A stretch of DNA of 64,000 nt from Dastarcus helophoroides (lineage: Eukaryota > Arthropoda > Insecta > Coleoptera > Bothrideridae). Below, one piece after another: positions 21,977-33,300 of this stretch. Where the stretch lies: contig CM053329.1 in the NCBI GenBank assembly GCA_028583605.1, positions 36,703,992-36,767,991 of the forward strand. The letters run 5' to 3'. Under the pieces are notes generated by a model, which searched no databases, was not told the origin of the DNA, and saw only the letters and a program-made list of their open reading frames with translations. A program made the translations under genes and the position numbers. Every line of letters starts with the position of its first letter. Position 1 is the first letter of the stretch.

Positions 21977-22785
21977 CATTCTTAAAAAAAACTGACCGTA
22001 AAAATGAACAATTTCAATAAAAATAATAAAATTTATGCTTAAGAGCACTATTGCCAAGCGTTTACAAACAAAACCGATAGCAATGCAAGTAAAAAGATGG
22101 CTGCCGATGCTCATATTTGACATCATTTAACGGTGATGACTTTGGAAAATAATAAAAGAGAGAAATTTAACCGTGAAGTCCAATAACTCTACGGTAAAAA
22201 CAAGCCAGATACCGATGATGAATAGAGCCAGTAGAAATATAAATATTTCCACGGTTGCAATTTACAATAAACCAATATTTATCAGATGAAACCGCTAAAC
22301 TATAAATATCAACGGTAAAAGTAAAATTTTGCCAGTACATATCCTGGAAATTAGGCAAGAAGGAGTTTTAGAAATGTGAGATATTTTACGGTAAAAAATG
22401 TAAGTAACAAATAAAAAAAGTTTGTCTCAACGAAAAATTAATTTCACGGCATGCTTTGGGGTTTTTACGTCTGGAGGACGAAAATTAATCTTTTCCACCA
22501 GTGAAATCAACACAATGAAACAAAATTGAAAAACTAACTTAAAAATATTAAAAATTCCACGGTGAAAAACAGCAGAAACCAAAATATTGGAAATTCAACG
22601 GTGAAAAATAACAGAAACTCAAAAAACAACACCAATAAATATTTACATAAAAAATATGCAAAAAAAACGAAATGAAATTACTTACGTTTTTGAGCTGAAA
22701 TTTGCAGCGTGGAAGTATTAATGTTATTAATCGGTTGAAAGTTGACGACAGAAGTCCTAGGCAGGTTAGGAATAAAAAAATGTGC
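21977..22785 (+). repeat. R1 dispersed repeat, copy B (partial)
   Basis: Aligns with copy A from about 19680 to its end (gccaagcgtttacaaac, taacggtgatgactt, aatttccacggttgc, gagctgaaatttgcagcgtg). It lacks both the pogo-like MITE and the 5' part. It lies between the two hammerhead palindrome copies, and a G-type start (gaagagtttcgcctctgg) follows at about 22820-22890. Confidence 0.8.
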
Positions 22786-22891
22786 GATGTAAGTAGCAGT
22801 CGATGGCAGATCAAGATCTCAGAAGAGTTTCGCCTCTGGTATGGTGGGCATACTGAGTTACCGTGCTCTTCTGCCTAAATTTTCTTATCCT

Positions 22892-23140
22892 TTGTGACAA
22901 ATGACCAATTAAATGTTCTGTAATTAAACAGTTAAACGTGCTTAAAATTGAAAATATGTCAACCGCAACCATAGTCTAGTTTCGGCCTTCCTTGGCCTCA
23001 TCAGTATGGTACGGTGGTTGTACACACTTCCAACTCAAAGTTGTTAGTCAGTCGTATAAGTATCCCAAAGAGTAAACCTCCATTGGGTGACTTGTAACTG
23101 ACTTTTGACTGTTTATTACGCAAACATTTTCGCCACATGC
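22892..23140 (-). mobile_element. hammerhead palindrome, single arm
   Basis: Matches the left arm of 21337-21954 from aaatgaccaattaaatgttc to tgtttattacgcaaacattt; the opposite arm is missing. It is inserted between two parts of G repeat sequence, so the region 20.8-23.5 kb has been built by repeated nested insertion or recombination. Confidence 0.88.
22969..23009 (-). ncRNA. hammerhead ribozyme, probably dead copy
   Basis: Minus strand: CCAUA, CUGAUGA (23004-22998), perfect GGCC/GGCC stem II with AAGGAA loop, GAAA, then C UAG AC instead of C UAG UC. The T at 22975 on the plus strand gives A at position 16.1, breaking the conserved A15.1-U16.1 pair beside the cleavage site. Otherwise it is identical to the intact copy, so loss of activity is predicted. 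Confidence 0.85.
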
Positions 23141-23149
23141 TAATTGAAG

Positions 23150-23520
23150 CATTTGTACCTAATTTTTAATTCAGAAGAGTTTCGCCTCTTATATGGTGGA
23201 CATACTGAGTTACCGTGCTCTTCTGTTTAAACTTTCTTATCCTTTGTACCAATTTTCAGTTCCGAAGAGTTTCGCCTCTGGTGTGGTGGACATACTGAGT
23301 TACCGTGCTCTGATGTTTTAAAATTGGCCTTTTGATTCTTTCATTTTTGCATATTCCCTCATATTCCTCTTTTCATTTATTTTTCTTTTCTTTGTTCCCG
23401 AAGAAGCCCCCTACGATGGTGGGCGAAACGTCGAACACTTTTAGCAGTTCTTTGACACGGTCCAATCCCGGAAGAAGTATATCCTGTACTGACTCTGACC
23501 GTGGAAGCCTTCGTTAAAAT
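23150..23520 (+). repeat. G repeat, second copy
   Basis: Two ~95-bp units (cagaagagtttcgcctctta... and ccgaagagtttcgcctctgg...) each contain tggtggacatactgagttac. They are followed by CCGAAGA (23398-23404), a GCCCCC...GGTGGGC hairpin, GAAACGTC (23426 on) and gaagaagtatatcctgtac (23471-23489). The first four landmarks match 20795-21115. Confidence 0.85.
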
Positions 23521-23690
23521 ATTTAATATGCTCCAGATGTTTGGGTATTGAAAATTAATTTTGTTAATGCGTCATTATGAGCTCTGTTTTAGTTTTGATC
23601 AAATCGGTGCTTATTTTTCTCCAGATTTGTATGCTAGAATTCCTGTTTTATTTTCGGATTTTCGTCATACAGTTGATGTAAGAAAAAGCT
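23520..23690 (+). repeat. inverted-copy segment, partner at 32935-33095
   Basis: About 160 bp, from aatatgctccagatgtttgg to cgtcatacagttgatg, recur in reverse orientation at 32935-33095 (ctgtatgacgaaaatcc ... acatctggagcatattgaat) at roughly 85-90% similarity. The copies are 9.4 kb apart. No coding or terminal structure was recognised. Confidence 0.85.
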
Positions 23691-23704
23691 TGCTCGAGCA
23701 ACCT

Positions 23705-23775
23705 TTGCTGTGCTTTTTAATCTTCTTTGGTTTCAGGTGACAAGATTTGTATTTCACTTTTTCAAGATCTAAGAA
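23705..23775 (+). mobile_element. PH element fragment
   Basis: Contains gagcaacctttgctgtg, tttttaatcttctttgg and tttcaggtgacaagatttgt, the 3'-arm order of the PH consensus. It ends before the terminal GGACCAGTCC segment. Target duplication not found. Confidence 0.75.
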
Positions 23776-24004
23776 ATGGAAATACAAAGCTTTAACTTTA
23801 TTTAAGTTTTCTCTGCGATCATTTTTGTTTGATTTGCACGAGTTTGAGTATCATCCAAAAATTTATGATTTTTTTTAATTTCCCTTAATTTCTGTCCATG
23901 GCGTATTTTATTATAGAATAGCGGTTTCTGTTAAATTTTCATTCTTTTGAAAACGTTATATTCAAGATGCATGCATCAGAGAAGACCATGCTCAAGGTTG
24001 CCTC

Positions 24005-26010
24005 AAAAAGGGTGATTTTTTGCTCTAGAACCCGCTTTGCCTATCTGCTAGTTGGTTTATTAGAACCTCTGGATTATAATTCACTGTACACCTTATCAGG
24101 TCAAATGTTTAATTATTATTAGTATTGGATAAGGGTTTAGATCGAGTTGATGTTTCCCTGGGTCACCTGACTTGATAGCTACAAATACGTCCATCAATCT
24201 AAGACAATATTTTTTTTATAAATTTCTATTTGGCATCAATTTTTTTTTCCAAACCAATTTTAAACTTGACATTTTTTACTTTTTATCAAAGTTGATTTTA
24301 ATCAATTTTCAAATCCTTTGGAAAATTTCAATTTTAGGGTTCAGATGGTACTATTATGATTAATTTTGTTTTTCAATATTTTTATTTAATTGATTCATAT
24401 TTTGTTTATTTCGTGATTGACTGTTAACTCAAAATTTTAGTATTGAAACAAAATTTTCTTTTTGTCAAAATGTTTAGAACTTAATTTTTACTTTTTGGCT
24501 CCAGAAATTTGAACCAGGAATTTTTATTTAATAACATTTTAATACCACGATAGTTGCTCCAACATTTTAAAAAAAGAACCGATCGGAAGAAATAGTTAGT
24601 TGGATGAAAATAATTAAAATGGTTAGGAGTATTGTTGCCAAGCGCTTATAAACAGATAGGATGGCGTCGAATGCATGTGATCCATGTAAAAAGCTAGCGA
24701 CCGATACTCACACAAGTTATGACACTTAAACTTTTTTTTTTGGTGGAACGGACAGGTCCTTGGTTATCTTCAAAAATTAATATAGAAATTTGGTCCCCGG
24801 AAATCAAGAAAGATTTAAAAACACAACATAGGTTGCTCTAACGCGTTTCGATAGCCAAGATATCATCTTCAGACAGATAATGTATCTATCTGAAGATGAT
24901 AGCTTAACTATCAAAACGCGTTAGAGCAACCTCTGTTGTGTTTTTTAATCTTTCTTGGTTTCAGGGAACAAGATTTGTATTTCAATACTTGAAAAATAGC
25001 AAATTAAAGGAATTTAACCGTAAAGTGCAACAAATCTGCGGCAAAAACACGGCGGAGACTGACTAGGAATAACATTCGCAGAAATATAATTATGTTCACG
25101 GCTGCAATTTACAAAAAGTTATTATTTTGCAGATACAACCTCAAAATTTTAAACATAAACGATAGAAGCAAAACTCTTTGTGCACATAGCTTAAGAGTTA
25201 AACAATAAATATTTGGAGCGGTGAAATGTTCGATATTACACGTTAAAAGAACTTAAGGGACAAATAAAAGAAGTTTTCCGTAAGAGGAAATTAGTTTCAC
25301 GGTCAAATTTAAATAAAATTTAAATTATTTTGCCTAGAAATTTCTTAAATAATAAGCAGGCGTTAATATTTTTACGTCTAAAAGACAAAAATTGCAAATT
25401 CCTGCCAATGAAAGAGGCAAAATAAAAAATTTCACCGTGAAATAATAAAAATTTGACGGTGAAACCAACACAAGTACAAAAATACAAGATTAAGAAACAC
25501 TGAAGTTAGAAAAACACACTCAAATATTTACGTTTTTTAGCTAAAGTGGCAGCGTGCAACTGATTATATTGCTAGTTGGTTGAAAATGAACGATTGAAGT
25601 GCTAGGCAGTTTAGGAATGAACAAATCGATGAAAGCAGCAGTCGATGGTCGATAAAAATTTTGCATGATGATAAAGAAATTTCACAACGAAAATTTGAAT
25701 TGGAAATTCGGTGGTTAGAAACATTTTACTGCGGTGGCCCTACGATGACTGGGATAGCAAAGCAGGGAGATTACAAAATTTTTGCTGCTGCTTTTAGACA
25801 GACTAAATGATAAATAATAATTCATCAATGAGGATAATTCATCAAAGAGGACATGGTTATTGCTTCGATACTACTAACATTGTCAATAATGGGAAACGCT
25901 CTGGTATCAGTTTATTTTTTGGAATATATTGGCTTCAAGCTTAAATACAATTTTCTCGAAAAATTCTAAGCGTTGTTTTAAAAATTTTGATATATTCTTT
26001 CAATAATTCA
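24005..26010 (+). repeat. R1 dispersed repeat, copy C
   Basis: This is the longest copy. It begins with the ctagaacccgctttgcctat segment matching 19000, and ends with tcagtttattttttggaata ... cttcaagcttaaatacaatt, which matches 21140-21190 downstream of copy A. A full-palindrome PH element interrupts it at 24732-24986. The MITE of copy A is absent. No open frame of note. Confidence 0.8.
24732..24986 (-). mobile_element. PH hairpin element, near-complete palindrome
   Basis: Left arm: T-run, TGGTGGAACGGACAGGTCC, TCCCCGGAAATCAAG, then GGTTGCTCTAACGCGTTTCG. Right arm: the inverted CGCGTTAGAGCAACC, TTAATCTTTCTTGGTTTCAG, ACAAGATTTGTATTTCAAT. The centre is a short CAGACAGATAATGTATCTAT turn. Flanks show acttaaa/acttgaaa similarity, a possible degraded target duplication. 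Transcribed, it would fold into a ~110-bp hairpin. Confidence 0.85.
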
Positions 26011-26170
26011 AGTTTACACTTACAACCTTTAGGTGACCTAATATCTCAAATCTAAACTTGAGCATGATAATTAAGAGATATATGAGATATATAAATAAGA
26101 GATATATAGGTAAGAGTGAGTTCTAACACAAAAAGAACAATATATTTTGAATTAAGTTATCACGAGATAT

Positions 26171-26415
26171 TTGGTGGGACGCAATGATCCTTGGTTATCT
26201 TCAAAAATTGAAATACAAATGTTGTCCCCTGAAACCAAGGAAGATTAAAAAACACACACTCTAACGCGTTTCGATAGCATAGCTATCATCTTCAGACAGA
26301 TAGAGATAGAGATCTCTCTGAAGATGGTAGCTTGGCTATCGAAGCGCTTAAGAGAAACCTTTATTGTGTTTTTTAACCTTTCTTGGTTTCAAGAGACAAG
26401 ATGTGCGTTTTAATT
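26171..26415 (-). mobile_element. PH hairpin element, near-complete palindrome
   Basis: Arms correspond to those of 24732-24986 (TTGGTGGGACGCAATGATCC, TTGTCCCCTGAAACC, CTCTAACGCGTTTCGATAGC, and the inverted set). The turn contains a CTCTCTGAAGATGGTAGCTT segment. The octamer atatttgg occurs at both edges and may be the target duplication. An open frame starting at 26383 is an accident of the arm. Confidence 0.82.
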
Positions 26416-27049
26416 TACAAAATATTTGGTTTTTTGTTACTGTTCATGCTGATTTATCAGTTTTATTACTTCTTGGAACAGATAGCCAGAACTAAAAGAA
26501 AACGACTTCTTCCTAAAATCACCTGTAGCATTCCCTCATCTTTACGATGGGAACGGTCCTTCTCGCCTAACGCTTAATTACGCGACAGCCTGTATAAACG
26601 ACATTAGCCGTTGAAAATACGGATGGATTTTGAACGTTGACGACCCCGAAGTAAAAGCGGTAATTATGACAAAACATTTTACTTTTCTTTGTTTCGGATG
26701 ACAAAGCTTTTATACCCTGGAAGTAAAATTTTTACAGCTCATAAAAACTAATATGCCGAGGAGTTTCGCTGCGATTTCGTTTTTATTGTTTTATTTAAAA
26801 ATATCCCTTTGAAATGGCCGTAATCATAAAGCAGGAAAGAAAATGAACTACATTTCTATAATGGCTTTCCTTAGCGGAATATAAACTTATGGATTTATAT
26901 TTCTGTTGTAGCTTGCCCGTTTAATAGGATAATTGCGCTTAACATGCGACACTGATGAAATAAAGATCGTTAAAGAACCTACAGGTGAATAGATCATTTT
27001 AAAGCATTTTAACAGTCAGTGCCTTTTCTGTAGATTTTTTTTAAATTTC

Positions 27050-27627
27050 TGCCAGATGTTACTAATAATATTACCAATGTAAATAGTTTCACGCTGTCCT
27101 TTAGCTCAAAAACGTTGGTATTTGGTGGTGTTTTTTTCCTTTCAGTATTTCTAAGTGTTATATTTTTGCGATTTTGTTGTTTTCACAGTAACATTTTAAT
27201 TATTTCATAGTTGTATTTTCAATTTTGCTATTCTCATCAGCAGAAATTCTCAAATGCCATCTTCCCAACAAAAAGTATTAACGCGTGACTGTTATTTAAG
27301 CAATTTTTAGGCAAAATGAGTTGGGCTTTATTCAACTTTTGGTGGTGAAATTATTTTCCCTTCTTGACAAACTTCACTTATTTGTATTTCACGTTCTTTT
27401 ACTGTAAAATGACTTATATTTCACCGCTCGAACTATTTATTGTTCCATTTCCAAGCTTCGTATTTACAAAGTTTTGCTTTTGCCGTTTATATTTGAAGTT
27501 TGGCTGCAAAATATTGGCTTATTGTGAATTGTAGCCGTGGAAATATTTATATTTTTCCACGCGTTATTCCTAATCAGTCTGCTACGTGTTTTTGCAGCAG
27601 TATTATTGGACTTCACGGTTAATTTTT
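27050..27627 (-). repeat. R1 dispersed repeat, copy D
   Basis: In reverse orientation relative to copies A-C: cttcacggttaattttt, gtagccgtggaaatatttat, gtattaacgcgtgactg and tagctcaaaaacg correspond to landmarks of the others. It is the most diverged copy. It abuts the large satellite block that starts at about 27650. Confidence 0.75.
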
Positions 27628-27649
27628 TTTAACGATTAAAGTCGCAATG

Positions 27650-29560
27650 TTACAAAAGCTTAAAAAGGAATATGTTATTTTTAGAAATTTTGACTTTTTT
27701 CTCAAATTTCGACTTTTTTCTCAAAGTTGGACCTTTTTCTCAAATTTCAACTTTGTTTTCAAATTTCGACTTTTCTCTCAAAATTTCGGCTTTTTTCTGG
27801 AAATTTCGACTTTTTCCTTGACGTTATTCTCGAATTTTCGACTTTTTTTCTCAAATTTCTATTTTAAACTTGACATTTTAACTTTTTTCTTGTAATTTCG
27901 AGTTTTTCTCAGATTTCGACTTTTCTTCCTGAAATTTCGACATTTTTCTCGAAATTTTGACTTTTTTTTAAATTTCGAATTTTTTTCTCGAAATTTCGAC
28001 CATTTCCTTGAAATCTCGTTTTTTTTTAAATTTTCGAATTTTTTCTCAAATTTAGACTTTCTTTTTCGAAATTTTGACCTTAATATCGAAATTTCAAAAT
28101 TTTTCTCGATATTTCCACTTTAACATCAAAATTTCAACTTTTTTTAGAAATTTAGATTTTTTTCTCGAAATTGAAAATTTCGCCTTTTTTCTTGAAATTT
28201 CGACGTTTTTCTCAAATTTTAACTTTTTTCTCGAAATTTAGTTATTTTTTCCTCAATTTTTTTTTAAATATCGACTTTTTTCTCGAAATTTTGAGCTTCA
28301 CATCAAAATTTCGACATTTTTTCTAGAAATTTCGACTTTAAACCCACAACTTCAACTCTTTTTCAAAATCACCAGTTTTTTCTTGAATTTCGACTTTTTT
28401 CTCAAATTTAGACTTTTTTCTCTCTCTCGAAATATTTCGAAACTTCGACTTTTTTCTCGAAATTTCGACGTTTTTCTCAAATTTCGACTTTTTCCTCGAA
28501 ATGTCGACTTTTTTCGCGAAATTTCGACTTTTTTCTCAAATTTTGACTTTTTTCTTAAAAGATTTCGAAATTTCGACTTTTTTCTCGAAATATTTCGAAA
28601 CTTCGACTTTTTTCTCGAAATTTCGACGTGTTTCTCAAATTTCGACTTTTTCCTGGAAATGTCGACTTTTTTCTCGAAACTTCAACTTTTTTCTCAAATT
28701 TCGACTTTTTTCTCAAAATATTTCAAAATTTCGACTTTTTTCTCGAAATATTTCAAAATTTCGACTTCTATCTCGAAATTTCGACGTTTTTCTCAAATGT
28801 CGATTTTTTTCTCGAAATTGTGACATTCATATCAAAATTTCGACATTTTTCTCGAATTTTCGACTCTAAACTCAAAATTTCGACTTTATTTCAAAACTTC
28901 GACCTTTTTCTCAAATTTTACTTTTTTTTCGCCATTTTGACTTTTTTCTCAAAATTTCAACTTACGTTTTTCTCAAATTTCGATTCTTTTTTTCAAAATT
29001 TCGACCTTAATCTCGAAATTTGAATTTTTTTCGAAATTTTGACTCTTTTCTTAAACTTCGACTTTTTTCTCGAAATATTTCAAAATATCGACTTTTTCTC
29101 GAAATTCCGTTTTTCTCAATTTCAACATTTTTCTTGAAATATTTCGAAATTTTAACTTTTTTCTTCAAATTTCCACCCTTTTCTTAAATTTCGACTTTTC
29201 TCGAAATTTCGTTTTTATTCTCAATTTTCGACTTTTTTCTGACATATCAGAAATTTTTTTTCGAAATTTTGACCTTATTATCGAAATTTCGACATTTTTC
29301 TCGAAATTTCGACCCTTTTTCTTGAATTTTGGATTTTTTTTCTTAAAATTTCGACTTTTTTCTCAAAATTTCGACTTTTTTCTTGAAATTTCAAACTTAA
29401 TCTCTAAATTTCGACTTTTTTCTTCAATTTTGACTTTTTTCTCAAATTCCAACTTTTTTCTCGAAATTTCGATCTTAATCATAGAATTTCGATTCAAATT
29501 TCGAAATTTCGATCTTTTTCTCGAAATTTCAATCCTAATCTCGAAATGTTGAGAAAGAAA
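27650..29560 (+). repeat. TTTTTTCTCGAAATTTCGAC satellite, best-preserved block
   Basis: A ~20-bp unit (TTTTTTCTCGAAATTTCGAC) repeats about 90-100 times with frequent length variants. Each full unit contains the 12-bp palindrome TCGAAATTTCGA, and two A/T tracts whose starts are 10 bp apart. Three frames are simultaneously open (28383-28823, 28501-28869, 28628-29023), giving Phe/Ser/Lys-rich proteins. A 20-bp unit permutes through all frames, so these are artefacts, not genes. Confidence 0.95.
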
Positions 29561-30620
29561 AGTCGAAATTCAAGAAAAGGGTGGAAATTTCGAGAAATAT
29601 GAGAAATTTTGTATTAAAAATAGTAATTATTGAACGCACACTACTACCAACTGTCAACATTATTGGGAAAGGGGAGTCGTGGGACGCAACTGTTATTTGC
29701 CTATTTTAACCAGAGGATAAAAATCTCGACTCATTCTCGAAATTTCGAAAAAAAAATTCATATCAAAGTTGGAATTCCGAGATTAAAGTCGAAATTTCGA
29801 CTTTAATCTCGGAATTTTAAGAAAAAAGTAAAATTTTCGAGAAAAAAATGTAATTTTCTAGAAAAAGGCCGAAATTTCCAGTGTAAAGGCGAAATTTCGA
29901 GTTAAAAGCCGAAATTTCGAGTTTAAATCCGAAATTTCGAGATTAAAGTCGAGATTTCAAAAAAAATCGAAATTTCGAAAAAAAATCGAAATTTCAAGAA
30001 AAATGTCGAAATTTCTAAAAATTGAAATTTGAAAAAAAAATTAAAATTTCGAGATTAAGGTCGAAATTTCCAGGAAAAAGTCTAAATTTCCAGAAAAAAA
30101 GTCGATATTTCGATAGAAAAATTGAAATTTGAGAAAAAAGACAAAATTTCGAAAAATAAAACGAGATTTCAAGCAAAACGTCGAAATTTTTAGATATATA
30201 TATTTTTAAAATCAATGTCCTTTTTATGAGTTTGTAAAATGTCGACTTTTAACTCGAAGTTTCGAATTTTTTCTCGAAAATTCTACTTTAACCTTGAAAT
30301 GTCAAGAAAATAGTCGAAATTTTGGGTAATAAAAAATTGAAATTACTGAATGCACCCTACTGCTAAGTGTCAATATTAAATTGTAAAGAGGTTGGTGCTT
30401 GGAATATATTCTTATATTCTAAGAGTTGGTGGAGCTTCACTGGAATCTGCCTAACCTAATCATGGAATAGGAAATTTTGACTTATCTCGAAATTGCGTGA
30501 AAAAAGTTGAAATTTCGAGATTTAAGCCGAAATTTCGACTTTGTCTATGAAATTTCCTCAAAAAAGTAGAAATTTGGAGAATAAAGTAGAAATTTCCACT
30601 TTAATCTCAAAATTTTCTTT
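29560..30620 (-). repeat. same satellite in opposite orientation
   Basis: Units read GAAATTTCGAGAAAAAAGTC, the reverse complement of the preceding block, so the two arrays face each other across about 29550-29600. Short non-satellite islands lie at 29600-29720 and 30340-30470; both contain similar phrases (gaacgcacactactaccaac / gaatgcaccctactgctaag), which suggests one interspersed module. Confidence 0.9.
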
Positions 30621-32118
30621 CATATTTTTAAATATATTTTTATAAATTAATGCCTTTCTACATCTTCGTAAAAAAACAAAAATACATAAATAAAAAGCAA
30701 ATCAAAAAATAAATATATGTATCGGATCTTTCTAATTAGGAATAAATAATTAAAATATAAATATTAGTGTTTAAAATCCAACAAAAAACGTGCAAAATAG
30801 GACGACAATGTTTCTACTTATCACGAGATGGCATGGCGCAAATTTTTTACTTGGTTGTAAATTGTGGAACTGTGCCTAAAAATGATGAATTGCTTAACAA
30901 ACTTATTGTTATCAAATATTAAATTGTAAATTACCGAATTTTTTGGTACGGCATTGGTATTTGGACCGTACACCGTACTTTTGTCAGAATTACGGTACAT
31001 ATACGGTAACTACCGTACGTATGGCAACACTGCTTATTGATCTAAGTTATTGCACCTAAGCCCACACTCTATGGTAAAAATCGAGTAGTGGTGGGTGTCT
31101 GGTCCTCACGACTCGTTATAAAAACTTTTTGCTGCCACTACTGCTCGTGGAGTATCCTAACAAACTATGATTGTGCGCGAACTTTTTGTAACTTTGGATA
31201 TTTGTTTTAATGCGCTGTCTTCGATGACTGCCCTACGTAATCTCTGTATCTAAATTAGTCTTATAAATGGTAAAAGCGGTTGATTTATATTTATCTAAGA
31301 TGTTTTATTATTTCTCTTTATTTTTATTGTTTGCGTTCAATTAAATTGCTAAATTATGAAGATAATATAAAATAGTCTTTCCATATTCAGGGAGGGGAAG
31401 TCGATGGTGTTTTCAGGGACGATTTTGTAGCCAACAATCCTGATATGTTCAAGTTTTTTTTTCACGTTTGTAATTCAACTGTCTTGTAGTGTGGGCGATT
31501 TATTATTTTCTCGAATGACAGTGACACAAGTGAAGAACACAATTAACAGGAGCTGTAGTTTAAGATGTCATGCAGCTGTTGTGATGGTAGCTAATTTATC
31601 AATTATTACTGGAGTAGGCAGGTGTACCCAAGTTATTACATTCCTAAAATATTCAAGCTATTCGTGATTTCACTCGGAAACATAATTATAACTACAAAGA
31701 AATAAAGGATGCGATACGTCCTATCATTATTTGTCTCACAGAAATAACCCAATTTACCTAATTAATGTCCATTTGGCGGTGCTGAAAAAAGGAAAATTAA
31801 AAATTCGGGGATATTTTGAAACGCGCCATTAAAAAAACAACATTGCTACTGGAATTTGTTCGTAATTGCATTGCACCTGGAAATACAGCACAATTACAAA
31901 CGATTAGAATTTTACCGCAAAACGATAAATTAAATTGTTCGTTTCAGTTTTAACATACGCCGGAAATTAAAAATACACCCCCGTGGATTCACTATATATA
32001 ATGTTCGATAAGGGCTGTTATTAAACTTGTGTGATATGTCATAAATTTTTAATGTATGACAACACAAACGGTTTAGGGGAAATATTTCATTAAAAAGCAT
32101 TATTTTCATTGGCATATT
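30621..32118. other. unique DNA with a GTACGGTA-rich hAT-like terminus
   Basis: Mostly unique AT-rich sequence with no gene seen. At 30945-31032 the motif ACGGTA / TACCGT is repeated several times. Read in reverse, the segment begins CAGTGTTGCCATACGTACGG at 31032, like a hAT terminus; the partner end was not found. A phrase aaaaatcgagtagtggtgg (near 31079) recurs in reverse near 43130-43150. Confidence 0.35.
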
Positions 32119-32602
32119 CGATTACTTTCTTTATTACTGGGTATTAATCAGAGGATTTTTAATTATAATTTAAATTAGGTAAATTGAAGTTTGCAAGTCG
32201 AATTGCGACAAAAATGGAATGAGTGAATGCTTTGACCAGAAAAATGTTGAAAACGAACCTATATGTGGGCAAAAAACTCATATGGGGTTGAGTAAAGGCG
32301 CAATTTTGAGGTTAAATCGATACAGGGGATGTCACAGTCATTACGTCAATAATATTAGGCACGATTACTTTCTCTATTACTGAGTATTAATCAGAGGATT
32401 TTTAATTGTAATTTAAATTAGGTAAATTGAAGCTTGCAAGTCGAATTGCGACAAAAATGGAATGAGTGAATGCTTTGACCAGAAAAATGTTGAAAACGAA
32501 TCTATATGTGGGGAAAAAACCCAATGAGGTTGAGTAAAGGCTCAATTTTGAGGTTAAATCGATATAGGGGATGTCACAGTCATTATGTCAATAATATTAG
32601 GT
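32119..32602 (+). repeat. 243-bp tandem duplication
   Basis: Copy 1 (32119-32361) and copy 2 (32362-32602) both run from cgattactttct(t/c)tattact to gtcaataatattaggnac with about 95% identity. No termini or coding frame seen. The high identity marks a recent event. Confidence 0.92.
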
Positions 32603-33300
32603 ACGTATTTGAAACAGTAGAGACAAAAAATTGAAAAAAAAAATTGGTTCGTCCTTTGAAAGAGCTGCAAATCAACCCATAAATTTCCTCAACTGTGTGC
32701 TTTTTGTTAACAGAAGAATCTCTTGATGAACTCTGTATAAAATTTCATAGGATAAGATATGCTTATCACCTCTGGTGCAGTTGATAAGGTATACTGATTG
32801 CAGCGAGTATCACTAATAGGCAACAATTTATTACGTATTATTTTCCCCCGGTAAAATTATTTCTTTTTCTATATACTTGTAACTAATATAAAAATAATTA
32901 CATCTATTTAATATTTCTGGTTTCTTAAATAAACTGTATGACGAAAATCCAAAATTTAAATAGGAATTCTAACATATAAATGTAGAGGAAAATAAGCACC
33001 GATTTGATCAAAACTAAAACAGAATTTATAATGACGCATTAACGAAATTAATTTTTAATAACCAAACATCTGGAGCATATTGAATATTTGTCGGCAATCA
33101 GGCTATTTTTTTCCTTTTACTCTCTTGTTTACTCGACCTAAAATAAACTTAATTAATTTTAGCTTCAACGAGACCACAAAATTGTTGACTTTTGAAAATA
33201 TTTTTTGACACACGACTATAAAATCTTTAAAATTCCTAAAACCTCACTTCATGACATTTGTCAAAAAATAGATAACTTCTTATTAACCTCGAAAATTTTT
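32603..33300. other. unique DNA; inverted-copy segment at 32935-33095
   Basis: Nothing gene-like was seen. The segment 32935-33095 is the reverse-orientation copy of 23520-23690. Confidence 0.5.

Noticed and set aside
28383..29023. Three overlapping Phe-rich open frames of 122-146 codons
   Set aside because: All three frames of a 20-bp T-rich satellite are open at once; the 'protein' repeat only mirrors the DNA repeat, and no frame is favoured.
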